NCBI GenBank assembly: GCA_017871115.1
Contig: JAFCIZ010000005.1
Location: forward strand, 2,907,501-2,971,500
Direction: 5' to 3'
Length of the DNA stretch: 64,000 bases
Source of the DNA: Cunninghamella blakesleeana
Taxonomy: Eukaryota; Mucoromycota; Mucoromycetes; Mucorales; Cunninghamellaceae
Below, piece after piece: positions 50,402 through 62,248 of this stretch (positions are counted from its first letter, which is position 1; each line of letters starts with the position of its first letter). The notes under the pieces were generated by a model. That model worked only from the letters and a program-made list of their open reading frames with translations. It did not search any database and was not told the origin of the DNA. Made by a program: the position numbers and the translations under genes.

Positions 50402-53050
50402 TTACATGATGGTACATATATCTGGTCTTTCTTTTGATGAAACTAACATCATACTGGGTGAAGAGGAGGATACAGTAGTAGAAGAACGACAATTTTCGAG
50501 ATGATTATTTTCACAAGAAATATTACTTTTAAGTTGACGATTTAATAATTCAGCAGCAGGAGCATATCCTTTGGAAGCTGCTTTATCGTAATAAGTAAGA
50601 GCCTTTGTATAGTCAGAAGGGGTACCAAAACCGTTTTCATAATAAGTACCTAGTAAATAATCAGCTTGATCTAAATCACCCTGATCAGAGGCTTTTTGAC
50701 ACCATTTGAAAGCTAATGAAGGATTACACTGTAAATGTCCAGGAATGCCCTTCTCGTACCATTTGGATATATAAAACATAGCTAAGGCATGTTGTTTTAA
50801 TTCAATGGCATGAAGGTACCATTGAAAGGCTTCCCATTCATGTCCCTTTTTTTCATACATTTGTCCCATATGTACCATTGCATCTACATTTCCTAACTGT
50901 ACGGCTTTTTCAAGATAATGCTTCGATAGTATTGGATCTTCATTAACAATTGTTTCCCAATGAGAATCCCTTAATTATTTTTTAAAAATAAAATTAAGTC
51001 ATTCCATAAAAAATTTTATATTAATCTATGTATATGTGTATGCACGTATGTATGTATTTTACCTATTAAGCCCAATCATGGATTCTTCACCCGAATAAAT
51101 ACAACTAAGTAAATAACATGGTTTAGCACCTGGATGAGGAAGAATATCTTGATCTAAATGAGACGCTTCGGCAGCTTTTTGAAGAAAAGCAATTCCCTGC
51201 TTGATATCCACAAGAGATTTTTCATATAATAACATTTTAGCTAATTTATAGCAAGCTAAAATATGATCATGTTCAGCAGCATGTCGAAAATATGGTAATG
51301 CTTTAAGAGGATCACCATATTTTTTCCATAATAAAATTCCCATGAAATAATAGGCATCTAAAATCAAGTGTTGTTGTGAAGCCGATTTTTTATTCTTATT
51401 ATTATTTTTATTAGCTTGACTTAATTTAATAACAAGTAAAAAACATTGCTTTGCTTTTTCATAATGATAGTTTTTTCTCTTAGAATCAATAATAGAAGCA
51501 TCTGAAGTTGGATTAATTGAAGAAAATGCTGAAGGTGTATATTTTAAGGGTATATCTATTTTTTTTAATGGATGATGATGTTGATTTTTATTTTTTATTT
51601 TTGAAGAAGAATGAGAAGTACTTGATGATGCTAATAATGATAAATATGAAGATGTAGAAAGTGATGGTGATGATGATGATGATAATGATGGTGATGGTGA
51701 TGAAGTCAGTAACATCATTAAGTTGAGATCTTCTAAAGAAATAATATCTTTTTCAAAATAGCGCTCTTTTTCATGAAAAGTCATGTGAATAGGATGCTGT
51801 TGCATGTGCCATCTACCCTTCATCATTAAAACTAAGGGACATTTTGATTTATACAATTTGTTTAACCAATAACCAGCTTCACGTAATAAATCCAGCCTTA
51901 ATTCATTTTTTTTAGTATTTTTATAGAGCGATGCCATTTGTACAAGATAAATCATATAAGATAACTGAACTTGGTGATCTTTTGTTTTCGAAGCCATACG
52001 ACGAAAAGTAGATATATCGTTGGTTAAACTTAATGAGGATGCTATCATGGTGGAAGATGATGAAGGTGATAAAGATATTGAGTTTGACGTTGGAGGTGTT
52101 AATAGTTGAATTGGTGCAATTAATGATGGCTGGTGTTGTAATAACGGTAAAGAAGTACTTTTCAATGGAATAGGAGACGGTGATGGGGTTTTCAATGCTG
52201 TTTTATTATTTAAATTTATTAAAGAGGTAGTTGTTTTTAATGGAACTGAATAATCATTTATATTTTTATCCTCATCTTTTTCTTCATCATCTTTTAAATT
52301 AGGTGTCTGAGTATAAACAGGGTCTTCATTCCAAAATGATATTGGTGTCATAGGTGACATATTCATAGGTGAAGATAAACGTGTTGATACAGTATTCGAC
52401 CTTAATAAAATGGATTTATTATATTGGGAGCTACTGCTATATGTAGATGGTGCTGGTGATAATAATATGGAAGATCGATGATGTAATGAATAAGTCATAG
52501 AATTATCTATATATTATATAAAAGTATAAGAATTAAATAAGTAAATAAAACAATTATTTTCATTGATGTATATATATATATTATCAATATCACCAATATC
52601 AGCATTAATATTATTGTTACCATTATCATCATCAGGTGTATGGGGAGGAGAGACAATATCATCTTTTAAAGAAGGCTTTTGATGTATATCATATAAATTA
52701 GTGGTATTGGCCAATTGAGTTTCAGTTTTAATACTATCGTTGCTTTTAATGTATTGGGAAGGTTCACAGACAGTAATACTTGTGAATGATGATGATTTTT
52801 TTAAAGCATAGATAGGTTGCTGTTGCTGTTGTGAAGAGGAAAAAGAATCGTGATAACTCCATCTTGGATGAGGATCTAAATAATTATTAGATAAAGAAGT
52901 TGATAACCAGCATGGCCCAACACTGATAAATTGACCACTTGGTGATCTTTGAGGTATTCTTGGTAATGGTTTGTTTTTTCTTTTGGGAGGCTCTTCATTT
53001 AAAAAGGAAGGATTCATCCATGACATATTAACAGAAGGTTGATCATACAT
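50402..53050 (-). CDS. SKT5/CHS4-like Sel1-repeat protein with C-terminal CaaX box
   Basis: Three minus-strand exons: 53050-52594, 52506-51063 and 50969-50402; 822 residues. The N-terminal 400 residues are mostly disordered, Ser/Pro-rich, with short conserved-looking islands such as PLPRIPQRSPSGQFI. The rest is a row of Sel1-like repeats with the A-x-x-x-(Y/F)-x-x-A-A pattern (ALPYFRHAAEHDH, AFQWYLHAIELK, AFKWCQKASDQG, ALTYYDKAASKGY). The chain ends in CTIM, a perfect CaaX farnesylation box. Sel1 repeats plus CaaX is the architecture of Skt5/Chs4, the activator that anchors chitin synthase at the bud neck or septum in yeast. A chitin-synthase regulator is therefore likely but not proven. The first intron uses a GTGATA donor, weaker than its neighbours; the N-terminal join is less certain than the rest. 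Confidence 0.8.
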
Positions 53051-54470
53051 ATCTATATGCTAGAATAATAATAATAATAAATAAGAAGAGAAGGAAGTAG
53101 AAAAAAAAAGCGAGTTTTTTTAAACATGTTTTTTGTTTAACTTTATTTGGAAGTAGATATCAAATAATAAAATTTAGAAAACTCACTTCCTTTTTTGGAA
53201 TTTAAAAGAGAACAGACCCAGACTTTTAATTTGACTACCATTTAAATAGTTATCATCATCTTTTTCAAATATTTATCAGCATCTTAAAAAATTAGTTAAA
53301 TGTTTTGTTACCAAAAATATCATATCCTTATACATATATGTATATTTATGCTATTGTATCAATAAAATAAAATAAAATAAATGCAAGTTATAAAAACTCG
53401 TAATTAAAAGCCAGTGATATGTAGTTTTCCAAATATAAATTTGGGACGATTTTTAAACGTTTTTTTTTTTTTTTCAAGTAAAAATTTTAACTCTTTCACA
53501 TTTATATTTTTTATTTGACAAACATTTGAAAGATAGAAAAGACAATCAACTTCTACAAAGTACTACAACTGATGCCGTGGTAAAATCGCTTTATATACCT
53601 TTTACCTTCATAGCAGATAGTCACACTGGAAGAATGCTATATATACTTTTTAACCTCAACATTAACGGTGGCAAAATGACTCTTTAGTAATAATAATGAA
53701 GATATAATGTTTATTGTTCGATAAATCTACATATCAAATCCTTGATCCCTTTATCTATCAAGTTTTATCTGAAATGAACGTATTTTGCCTATCATCGTGT
53801 CATATAAATTAGTCGCTTTATGAAAAAATCAAATTGTAAGTGCTATAATAAAAAGTATAAACTTAACTACACCTATTATTATTATGATATGATATAGCAC
53901 AAGGTTGATGAAATAAAATAAATGGTAACCAATCAAGCTCAACGATTACTACCTACAGAAAAGGTGGTGTAAGGACTTTGAAAATATACACATTCTTTGA
54001 TATTTATAACTGTATGTAAGAGGAATAAAAAATAAAAAAAATAAAATAAAGGATAGAAATGAAAAACAAGTTTACTAAAAGTTTTAATTTCTTCATTACA
54101 TTATGTTGATTATAGTGGAGGATTTAGAATGGCAAAAATTATGGTCGATGGAAAATATATCCTGCCAGTATTTAGTTTTAAAAGTCATAGCTAAAGGTAC
54201 TTAAGTTACATTTAAGCTGTAAATTATCATTATCAATAGAACACGTAAAAAAGTAATAGGATTAAAATTAAAAGATATTTCTAGTATAACGACATTGCTT
54301 TCTTTTTTTTTAATGTAACATATATTTTGTAGTATAGTGAATTGGTCAATCTATATTATTAATATTGTTCTTTAGTAGGGAAATGTGATTTATTGTTACA
54401 AAATATAATTATTAGCTTAATAAAATGAAGGATGAATTATCGACAAAGAGAATATAAGGTTACATTATAT

Positions 54471-54598
54471 GGTTGATTTGTTAAGGTTAAAAGGCAATGC
54501 AAATTTTGTGGAATTAGCTTTGATAGAATCTAATCAAATAACATATCCATCTTAATGTAAATGAAAGTCTTGCAAAGGAACATGCATTCGCATGCCAT
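54471..54598 (+). pseudogene. Possible BED-type zinc-finger (hAT-like transposase) relic
   Basis: On the plus strand KVKRQCKFCGISFDRI is followed by a stop and then, one frame over, by HLNVNESLAKEHAFACH. CxxC followed about 20 residues later by a His-Leu pair is the layout of BED zinc fingers at the N-terminus of hAT transposases. The piece is broken by a stop and a frameshift and has no recognisable catalytic part nearby. This is a weak but patterned fragment. Confidence 0.4.
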
Positions 54599-55084
54599 AT
54601 CAGTATATAGTATCAATTTATTTTATGTAATTATTATATAATTAATAAATTTATTTTTATATTTATACCAATAATATAATATTTTATAAAGGATAGCATA
54701 TAATATAAAGATAAAATCATTACTATTATAGTATTAATATAAAAATAAAAATTAATTTAATAAACATTCGTTAATATACGTGATAGAGTATGGAAAGCAA
54801 AATCCATATATATATATATATATATATATGATATTAACGCTTACTAGATTATATATGAATACTGCCCTGGGAACAATATATTTTTCATTTCATCATTTTG
54901 ATATAATATTTTTTAAATGTGCTTCTATATATATCAAAATATTGAATTTAAAAAAGTGTACTACTTCCATTATAAATATGTGTAAGCCCCAACTCAGCAT
55001 CACCGATCCTTTTATCCATTAGGAAAGTACTTTTCACTTTTCTCTGTTTCAATAATGTATAGTAAAATAAAATAAACAGATAAA

Positions 55085-55174
55085 AACTGGTTCTTTTTTT
55101 TTCCTTTTTTCCTTTTCCTTCTTCTTTCTCTACTTCTATTTTTTTTTTTCTTATTAAAATTAATAATTATCATC
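55085..55174 (+). promoter_or_regulatory. Pyrimidine-rich leader before the first C2-domain gene
   Basis: A T/C-rich run ends about 20 bases before the ATG, followed by an A-rich start context (AATTATCATC). The second C2 gene has a matching T/C run at 58455-58505 with TATAAATA at 58447-58454. Position and likeness between the paralogues suggest a shared core promoter. Confidence 0.4.
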
Positions 55175-55786
55175 ATGACCAACTATTCAATCACTGTAAC
55201 TGCCGTCGGTGCTCAACTTGAAAAGGACATAGAAACTATTGGTAAACAAGATCCCTATTTACGTGCATCTGTTCACTTAAATGATGATGAAAGTTATCAA
55301 AAAACATTTACTGATAAAAATGCTGGTAAAACCCCACACTGGAACCAATCATTTACTTTTGAATTAAATGGAGAACCCGACATTTTTATCGAAATCATGG
55401 ACGAAGAAAAGGGTATTGATGCCATTATTGGTTTTGCTGCTATTCCTATTAGCCAAGCTGTTGATGCTCCTCATGCTGCTATTAATGGTCAATTCAACGT
55501 ATTCGACTATAAGGGAAACATCACTGGTCAAGTCAATTTGATTCTTCAAGCCCATGGTTTTAATAATTCAAGTAACGTTCAACCCGAAGATATCATTGAT
55601 GGCCAATCTTATCTCAATGAAGATCAAAAAGCTCGTGCTAAAAAAATTCATCGTAAAGAAATCGCTGGTGATGTTGGAACTGCTGCAGCAGCTTTATTAG
55701 GTGGTGTGCTTTTAGGTAAAACACTTTATGACAAACATAAAGAAAAAAATGCTGAAGGCGAAAATGAAGAAGTGCAAGAAGAATAA
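55175..55786 (+). CDS. C2-domain protein, tandem paralogue 1
   Basis: Single exon, 203 residues. Residues 5-130 form a C2 sandwich: ITVTAVGAQLEKD at the start, then GKQDPYLRASVHL, the loop segment TPHWNQSFTFELNG, IEIMDEEKG and GQVNLILQAHG. Several acidic residues sit where C2 domains bind Ca2+ (QDPY, MDEE), but not all ligands are evident, so calcium binding is uncertain. The C-terminal part has a helix, then a Gly/Ala-rich hydrophobic stretch TAAAALLGGVLLGKTLYDKH resembling a glycine-zipper membrane segment, and a charged tail. About 55% alike by eye to the gene at 58537. A membrane-associated lipid-binding role is likely; no specific function is known to me. Confidence 0.85.
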   Translation: MTNYSITVTAVGAQLEKDIETIGKQDPYLRASVHLNDDESYQKTFTDKNAGKTPHWNQSFTFELNGEPDIFIEIMDEEKGIDAIIGFAAIPISQAVDAPHAAINGQFNVFDYKGNITGQVNLILQAHGFNNSSNVQPEDIIDGQSYLNEDQKARAKKIHRKEIAGDVGTAAAALLGGVLLGKTLYDKHKEKNAEGENEEVQEE

Positions 55787-56002
55787 ATCATTCCTATTCC
55801 TATATACATTCACATGGTATTCATAAATATAACTCATTGATAAATAACTAATAAAGATATCCGATTATACATATATATTCTCATTTAAAGAAAACTGTTT
55901 GTCTATACCTTGATTATTTCCTTTTTCAGCAAATACTATGTTTTATTGGATGAGTTCTAGCTATTAAATATATGTTCATATTTTATAATCGTTATAAACT
56001 GT

Positions 56003-56038
<36 letters not shown>

Positions 56039-56429
56039 AGGGTGAAGAAAAGTAATAAGAAATAGCACGCAACCTTTGCAAAGTGGGTCTTTGTGTTGTA
56101 TCTCAATTGAAGAATACCTCTCGTTTTGAAATTCCGAATTTTTAAATACTCCATGGACAAGTCGCTATTTCTCTTCTTTCTAGTAAGTTTTTATTATTTT
56201 TAATTCACAATGAAATTATCATCCATTCAAAAAATTCAAGTTATTTTTCTTAAAAAAATGTGATACGAAAGTTAATAACTTTACTAAATAATTTTATAGC
56301 ATTAGAACAGTGTATTGTAACAAAGAATTACAAGAAGTTCTATTTCTTTGAATATAAGAAAGGTTCGAGATGACCAAGCATTTTTAGTAAATCCAATGTA
56401 AATACTATTAAACTTTCAATAAAAAAAAA
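55787..56429. other. Spacer after C2 paralogue 1
   Basis: 3' flank with a (TA)n run at about 56006-56035. The part from about 56300 may already be eroded 5' transposase sequence, but no motif is readable. Confidence 0.4.
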
Positions 56430-57185
56430 TATTTACTTGGCTAGCATCGCTAAAGGTGTAGGTGGTGATCATTACTTTAATACAATTAGGAAAACTTTGC
56501 ATAAACAAGGCTATGTACTATATTTTGCCGGGATCAACCTTTTTTAGAAAAAAAACAGATGGCAAAAATTAAAATTTGCAAGAAAACATAAATGTTGGGC
56601 TGTAGAGGGTTGGAAGAAGGTGTCATAATCTGATAAGCCAAGTTTTACATTGAAAGAAGTTACCAAACGTGAACGTAAATGGTGAAAAAGAGTGAAGCTG
56701 AAAAATTGAACTATTTGAAATTTATGTTCGAAAGCGGTAGAAACTAAATGATAATATAAAATGTTATTTATTTTGATAAGAGAGTGAAGCTTATCAATTT
56801 TGAAAAAAGAGTAAAAAATAAACGTCATACTGTAAGTATTACTAAATATTATACCAAAATTGCTAATGAAGATTCCTTGATGGTGTCGATTCAAGGAAAT
56901 AGAAATGATCTTGCATTAATGAAAGATAACGCTTCAATTCTACAAACAAATCAGCAAAGGATTGGGTTTTAGAAAATTAAGTTAATAGTTAACTTGGTCT
57001 ACAACTTCCCTTTGATTTAAATCCGATTAAAAAACTTTGGGAAAAAATGAAGTTAAAGGAATTCCAAGGTGTAATAAAAAAAAAAAAAGGAATGATATAG
57101 GATTATCCAGTTGGAGCTGTTTAATTGATTAATGTCAGATTATATAAAAGAAACAATTAAAAATAAAGGCATAGTGGTAAGATGG
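56430..57185 (+). mobile_element. Dead Tc1/mariner-family transposase
   Basis: Plus-strand DNA retains the order of Tc1/mariner transposase motifs, broken by stops and frameshifts. FNTIRKTLHKQGY near 56476 matches the end of the DNA-binding part. LKFARKHKCWAVEGWKKV followed by a stop and SDK (about 56571-56640) matches the W..V.WSDE catalytic block. MKDNAS (about 56917-56935) matches the DNA triad Asp block. A frameshifted DLNPIKKLWEKMK (57017-57055) matches the signature DLNPIE.LW, and MSDYIKETIKNKGI (57131-57175) the C-terminal end. The third acidic residue position reads Lys, so the enzyme would be inactive even in frame. Terminal inverted repeats and a TA duplication could not be found by eye. 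Confidence 0.8.
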
Positions 57186-57907
57186 TGGTGATAATCATGA
57201 TTTCTTTTAAAAAATGTATGTATGCTTTTTAAAAAAATGGAATTTCAACAGGGGGAGTGTTTTTCTGTAAGATACTGGATTCAATAATATTGGCTTTTCA
57301 AAGTAAGGTTTTATTACTAAAATACCTTATTTTATTTTAACTTCATATTGCCTATTGTTATTTTCTTAATGTGCTCGCTATATTTGTCTAACCTTATAAT
57401 ATATTCACATGAAGTTTGGTTATTTTTCGTTATTCTAGTCGATTATTTAATGCCTTATTTCTGGTGAGGGTGCTTTATGTACAGCTTTAGCCAATCACAA
57501 ATTGCTATTTCAACTGTCATATTAAAGAAATGGGTGTGGTAATCTTTTTATCTTTTCTTCATAATAATGAATAAATTATCAAATCCGATATGGAATATGT
57601 AGAAATATATCTATATCATCAGCTTCATATTCATATGTAATTTTCATTAATTCACAGTGTCTTGTATTCTATTTATTGAATTGGTTCTATATTTGTATCT
57701 TCTTTAAAATGTTTTATGTAAACTTTACACAAACACGCCACTTTATTTGTTTATGGTATATGGTTGCAGATTGTGACTTTAAATCAACTCGGAGATAGGT
57801 TAGCTCATGATAAAAGGATTCAGCACTCTACTGTTATGAATGAAAATTTATTACAACGATTATTTATATACTATTTATAATCTTTCATCATTGTCTAAAA
57901 TTACCGT

Positions 57908-57946
57908 AAAAAAAAAAAAAAAAAAAGAAAAGAAACCCCCCCCCCC
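57908..57946. repeat. A18 and C11 homopolymer tract
   Basis: Eighteen or nineteen A residues, a short GAAAAGAAA link and then eleven C residues. Run lengths may be affected by sequencing. Confidence 0.8.
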
Positions 57947-58439
57947 CTAGAAGGTGATAACAATACTGTCTATTTAGTATGAAAAATATGATACAAAAAA
58001 AGAATGGACACGTATACTACTTTCTCCGAAAATTATTTTTATGATCGACAAAAAATACAAAAAAGTAAAGAGCAGCTTTTATATTACTGCTATTATTAAC
58101 TATTACTATTTTACCTTTATTAATATACAAACCCGAGAGAGATTTTCTTACATTATCTTGGCAAGCTTAATATACTCAGTAGCCAATAAAAGAGAAACAA
58201 CTAAAAAAAGAGCAATAACTATACATTAAGCTTTCGGCATTTGAATAGATTAAATTGTTGGATAAATAATATTTTGTATGACTTCATAATCAAGTTTTTT
58301 CCATATTAATATTAAATAGCGGGAAAACTCAGCCAAAAAGCTCTAGAATATTGAGTATTAAAAAAACGCGTGCATAATTCATATTAAAAGGCCGTATTTT
58401 TTAGTCCTGGCTCTTTTCCAAGTTTTCCATTTCCTACTC

Positions 58440-58536
58440 TTTTTAGTATAAATATTTTTTTTCCTTCCTTCTTTTTTCCTTCTCTTTTTTTCTTTTTCTT
58501 TTTCATATTTAAAGTAATATTATAAATAAAATAATC
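58440..58536 (+). promoter_or_regulatory. TATA box and pyrimidine-rich leader before C2 paralogue 2
   Basis: TATAAATA at 58447-58454 lies about 83 bases before the ATG, followed by about 50 bases of T/C sequence and an A-rich start context. It resembles the leader of C2 paralogue 1. Confidence 0.45.
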
Positions 58537-59115
58537 ATGTCTCGCTCTCTTACTCTTACCCCTGTTAGCGCTAAACTTCAAAAGGATGTTGATTCTACTG
58601 GTAAACAAGATCCTTATGTACGTGCTTCTGTTGTCGTAGATGGAAAATACCAAGAAACCACTCCCCATAAAAATGGTGGCCTCGAACCAAGATGGGAAAA
58701 TGAATCTTTACAATTTGAATTAAATGGTGAACCTGATCTCTTTGTTGAAGTTATGGATCATGAAACTAGCGTTGATGCTATTATCGGTTATACTTGTATT
58801 CCTATTAATCAAGTCGTCAATGCCCCAGGTGCTGCCCTTAATGGTCAATTCACCCTTTATGATACCAAAGGCAACGTTACTGGTCAAATTAATTTAATCC
58901 TTCAAGCTCATGGTTTCCAAAACTCTGGTAGTGCTAAACCTGAATATCCTTCTAATGGTCAATCTTACATTAATGAAACTCAACAAAAACGCGCTAAAAG
59001 TCTTAAAATCAAAGAAACTGGTGCCGATATTGCTGCAGGCGCCGCTTTATTGGGTGGTGCTGCTCTTTTAGGTAAAGCTTTCTTGGATAGCCGTAAGAAG
59101 GAAGAAGAAGAATAA
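58537..59115 (+). CDS. C2-domain protein, tandem paralogue 2
   Basis: Single exon, 192 residues, the same layout as the gene at 55175: LTLTPVSAKLQKD, GKQDPYVRASVVV, EPRWENESLQFELNG, VEVMDHETS, GYTCIPI and GQINLILQAHG for the C2 domain; then a helix and the Gly/Ala-rich segment AGAALLGGAALLGKAFL with a basic then acidic tail. Codons are C-rich (CTT, GCC, GGC, CCC), suggesting strong expression. The two genes are head-to-tail about 2.75 kb apart, separated by the dead Tc1 element, so they arose by tandem duplication with later insertion. Likely a small membrane-peripheral or stress-type protein; function unknown. Confidence 0.87.
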   Translation: MSRSLTLTPVSAKLQKDVDSTGKQDPYVRASVVVDGKYQETTPHKNGGLEPRWENESLQFELNGEPDLFVEVMDHETSVDAIIGYTCIPINQVVNAPGAALNGQFTLYDTKGNVTGQINLILQAHGFQNSGSAKPEYPSNGQSYINETQQKRAKSLKIKETGADIAAGAALLGGAALLGKAFLDSRKKEEEE

Positions 59116-59166
59116 TTTTTTAATAGTAAAAGATAAAATAAAATAAAAGGGTCAATACGATTTGTA

Positions 59167-59202
<36 letters not shown>

Positions 59203-59900
59203 AAGAGTTAAACTAGTATAGGTTATACAAAAATAAAAAACAAAATAAATAAAGATACCCATGTAAACTTTTATTTTATAAATACTCTATTTTTATAATT
59301 ATTTTGTCTATACTTTTTATAAATGATACGCGTCAAAAATAAAATGTGTATAATATAATAAATTAAAACAGTGTATAGTTACACGAAATAATGAGATTAT
59401 TTTGAACCTATATCCATTTCTTCAAAAAATAAAATAAAAAATCATAACGATATATACATATATATAATTAATGTTTAATCGTATATCTTAAATACACGTA
59501 ATCTAATAATAATAGTAATAATAATAAGCTTTTTTTTGGGGGAGGGACCTTCAAAGCTTTATTATGGGAATACTAATACGAAAACGATAATTTGGATTTT
59601 TAAAAAAGTGTGAGAAAAAAATCTCGATTCCTTTTGAAGAAATACCCAAAGTACCCAAGTAATGTCAGTTTTATGCAAGTATATTTGTTTTATGGTACCT
59701 TTGATGAAACGTATTTATAAAAATAGAATTATTAACCAAAATAAATTTAGAAAGGTTGTTTTTATTTTATTTTTTGCAAATGAATTGAACAATATACACA
59801 AAACCTTATTGGTTGATGGATTGAGTCATTTCATATTTTTTTTTTAAGAAAGCACTTTTACTTTTTCCCTTTTTTTTTTTATTATTCTAAATTATTAATC
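59116..59900. other. Spacer, no gene seen
   Basis: Holds (TA)n at about 59170-59200 and A/T runs, and a T/C tract at 59850-59880 ahead of the RidA gene. A 61-codon open frame at 59662-59847 has no family resemblance. Confidence 0.5.
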
Positions 59901-60552
59901 ATGTCTTTAGCTCGCGTTCGTAAGTACCTACTATATAAACTATTTATACATAAATAAATAAAATAATATTCTAAGTCATTTTTGTTTTATTGTGTAGAAA
60001 CTGATTCCGCTCCTGCAGCCCTTGGTCCTTATTGTAAAAAGAAAAGAAATAAAAATAAATTCATATATATATGTATATATAAATGGCTATCTAATTTCTT
60101 TTATTTTTAAATGTTATTATTACTATTACTATTATTAGCCCAAGCTATTAAGGTCAATGGCTTCGTTTATACTTCTGGTCAAATCCCCCTCGATCCTGCT
60201 ACTGGTAAGTTATTAATTAATTCTATACAATTTCTTTTACATAAAACAGGAAAATAAAATTAATATATATATATATATATATATTATAGGGCAAATTGTT
60301 GAAGGTGGAATTGCTGCTCAAACCCGTCAAACTTTAAAGAACCTTGAAGCTGTCCTTAAAGCCTCTGGAAGTGATGTTAATAAGGTTATTAAAACTACTG
60401 TTTTTATTAAAAACATGGATGATTTTGTGAACATTAATGAAGTCTATGCTCAAGTTTTCTCAACTCACCAACCTGCTCGTAGTTGTGTAGAAGTAGCTCG
60501 CCTTCCTAAAGATGTATTAATTGAAATTGAAGCAGTTGCTTTACATGATTAA
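59901..60552 (+). CDS. RidA/YjgF/UK114-family enamine-imine deaminase (HMF1/MMF1-like)
   Basis: Four exons: 59901-59919, 59998-60033, 60139-60204, 60290-60552; 127 residues. The frame is continuous across all splice joins, giving ALGPYSQAIKVNGFVYTSGQ and then AAQTRQTLKNLEAVLKASG, both family hallmarks. The active-site Arg104 is present in PARSCVEVARLP. RidA hydrolyses reactive 2-aminoacrylate and other imines from PLP enzymes. There is no obvious mitochondrial presequence, so the cytosolic Hmf1-type form is more likely than Mmf1. The gene is convergent with the minus-strand Sel1 gene, with 118 bases between stops. Confidence 0.93.
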
Positions 60553-60670
60553 TTAAAATAAAATAAAGCTTTTTTAAGCACATATTCAACTTTGTAAAAA
60601 AATAAAAGATGCGTGATATGCTTAATTTTTTATTATGGTTATTATTATAATTTATGCTTATATTTATATT

Positions 60671-62248
60671 TTACATAAGTATGCATTTAGAATTATTTTT
60701 CTTATCGTCTAAAGACTGTAATTGTTTTTTGGCTTCTTTACCAATTGTACCGCCTTTTTCTATAGCCTTTTCAAACCAAAGACGAGCTTGATCTATATCC
60801 TTTTCAAGACCTCGACCTTCAAGGTACATATTTGCTAAATTTGCTTGTGCTAATTGAAATCCTTGTGTAGCAGCCATTTTCATAAATTCAGCTGCATTAA
60901 ACATATTAGGTTCACAACCATGACCTTTTAAAAATCGTAAACCAACGTTATATTGAGCTTCAGGTAATCCTTTCATTGCTGCCTTTTGAAAATATTTAAA
61001 CGCTTTGGTTTGGTCTGGTTCTTTTGATGTATTCCCTAAACCTGACGATGCATAAACACCCAACATAAAATGACACTGAGGATGATTCAATTGACTTCCT
61101 TTTTGGAAATAGCCAATGGCTTTTTGATGATCTTGATGCACTCCATACCCTAATCGATACATCCTACCTAATTCTAAATAGGCTTGCGCAATCCCATTTT
61201 TCCCTGCTAATTCATATAATTGTATGGCTTGCTGTACTCTATCTGGTTCTTGTCGCATAATGATAGATCCTAAATTCATTTGTGCATAAGGATGTCCCTT
61301 TCTAGCTAATTCTGACATTAATTTAATCCCTAGCTCTTCATTTTTAGCGGTTCCTCTATATCCTCGGTAAATCATATTGGCATAACTGAATGTCCCTTGA
61401 TCATCTTCTAATATCATAGCTTGCTCATAAAGTTTTAATGCTAATGGTGTACCAACTATTATATGTATGTTTATAATTAATAATTTAACTCTTCCTCAAC
61501 ATATTTTTTATTATTACTACTATAACTACTGTGTTCATTATTACCTTGAGAAATACGTAAAATCATATTCCCTAAAGCTGTTAACTCTGATTTATCATTA
61601 TTTATAACTATAGGAATAATATATTTTATAAATATAAATAAGACAATGTATTACTTCAGTATCCGACTATTTCTTTCTTTTTTACTTACGTTTTAATAAT
61701 TGATTCTTGTTTATAGGGGTGTTGTTTTGAATACTGTCTAATACAATCTGTATAATTTGTTTTTGTACAGGAATAGTGCTTTTTACTTGTTTATTTTTAA
61801 TCATTAACTCGAGTTGATCATCAGGTGGTAAAATGTCTTAAGAAAAAAATATCCATATAAAAAAAAAAACGAAAGAATATACATTGTTTATTACAAGAGT
61901 TACAAGTGTCATTTAGTATATTTACCTTTCAATGATAAATCTGTCAAGTCAACGGAATCGATAGTATCTTCTCTAAATGATATATATATATATATGTTTA
62001 TATCAATAGGTGTTTTATTTTTATATATTTTTATTATTAAAGAAATAACAAGGAATATATTTTATTTACTTTTTTGTTGGCTCCAAGAAAGGCTCGAAAA
62101 TACTACCCGTCATACTTTTTTGAACATTTTTATCATTGGATAAATGTCGAGTAGCTAAAAAGTTTCTTTTTATAACAGAACGATGACAACTATATACATT
62201 TTTATAAGTATATAATAGTCGTCGATTACTAACTATAAATAAACGCAT
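60671..62248 (-). CDS. Sel1-repeat protein with presequence-like start and CaaX end
   Basis: Five minus-strand exons: 62248-62070, 61972-61926, 61836-61690, 61607-61545, 61455-60671; 406 residues. The first 36 residues (MRLFIVSNRRLLYTYKNVY and CHRSVIKRNFLATRHLS) are basic, Ser/Tyr/Arg-rich, with no acidic residue, like a mitochondrial presequence. Residues about 150-390 are Sel1-like repeats (KAIGYFQKGSQLNH, AFKYFQKAAMKGLPEAQYN, EFMKMAATQGF, ARLWFEKAIEKGG). The chain ends in SKCILM, where CILM fits a CaaX box. Presequence and CaaX are normally exclusive, so one signal may be unused or the first exon mis-assigned. No specific function known. The gene is divergent from the glutaredoxin-like gene with 168 bases between starts. 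Confidence 0.75.

Larger units (their letters stand above)
53051..55174. other. 2.1 kb intergenic region with a transposon zinc-finger relic
   Basis: Divergent spacer between the Sel1 gene (minus) and the first C2-domain gene (plus). Besides the BED-finger relic near 54471-54598 it is A/T-rich non-coding DNA. The last 80 bases are a strong T/C tract directly before the C2-domain start codon. Confidence 0.5.
57186..58536. other. Spacer before C2 paralogue 2
   Basis: Contains an A18 run and a C11 run (57908-57946), plus a stretch near 57480-57545 that reads like SQSQIAISTVILKKW, possibly a helix-turn-helix relic. No intact gene. The end holds the T/C leader of the next gene. Confidence 0.4.
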
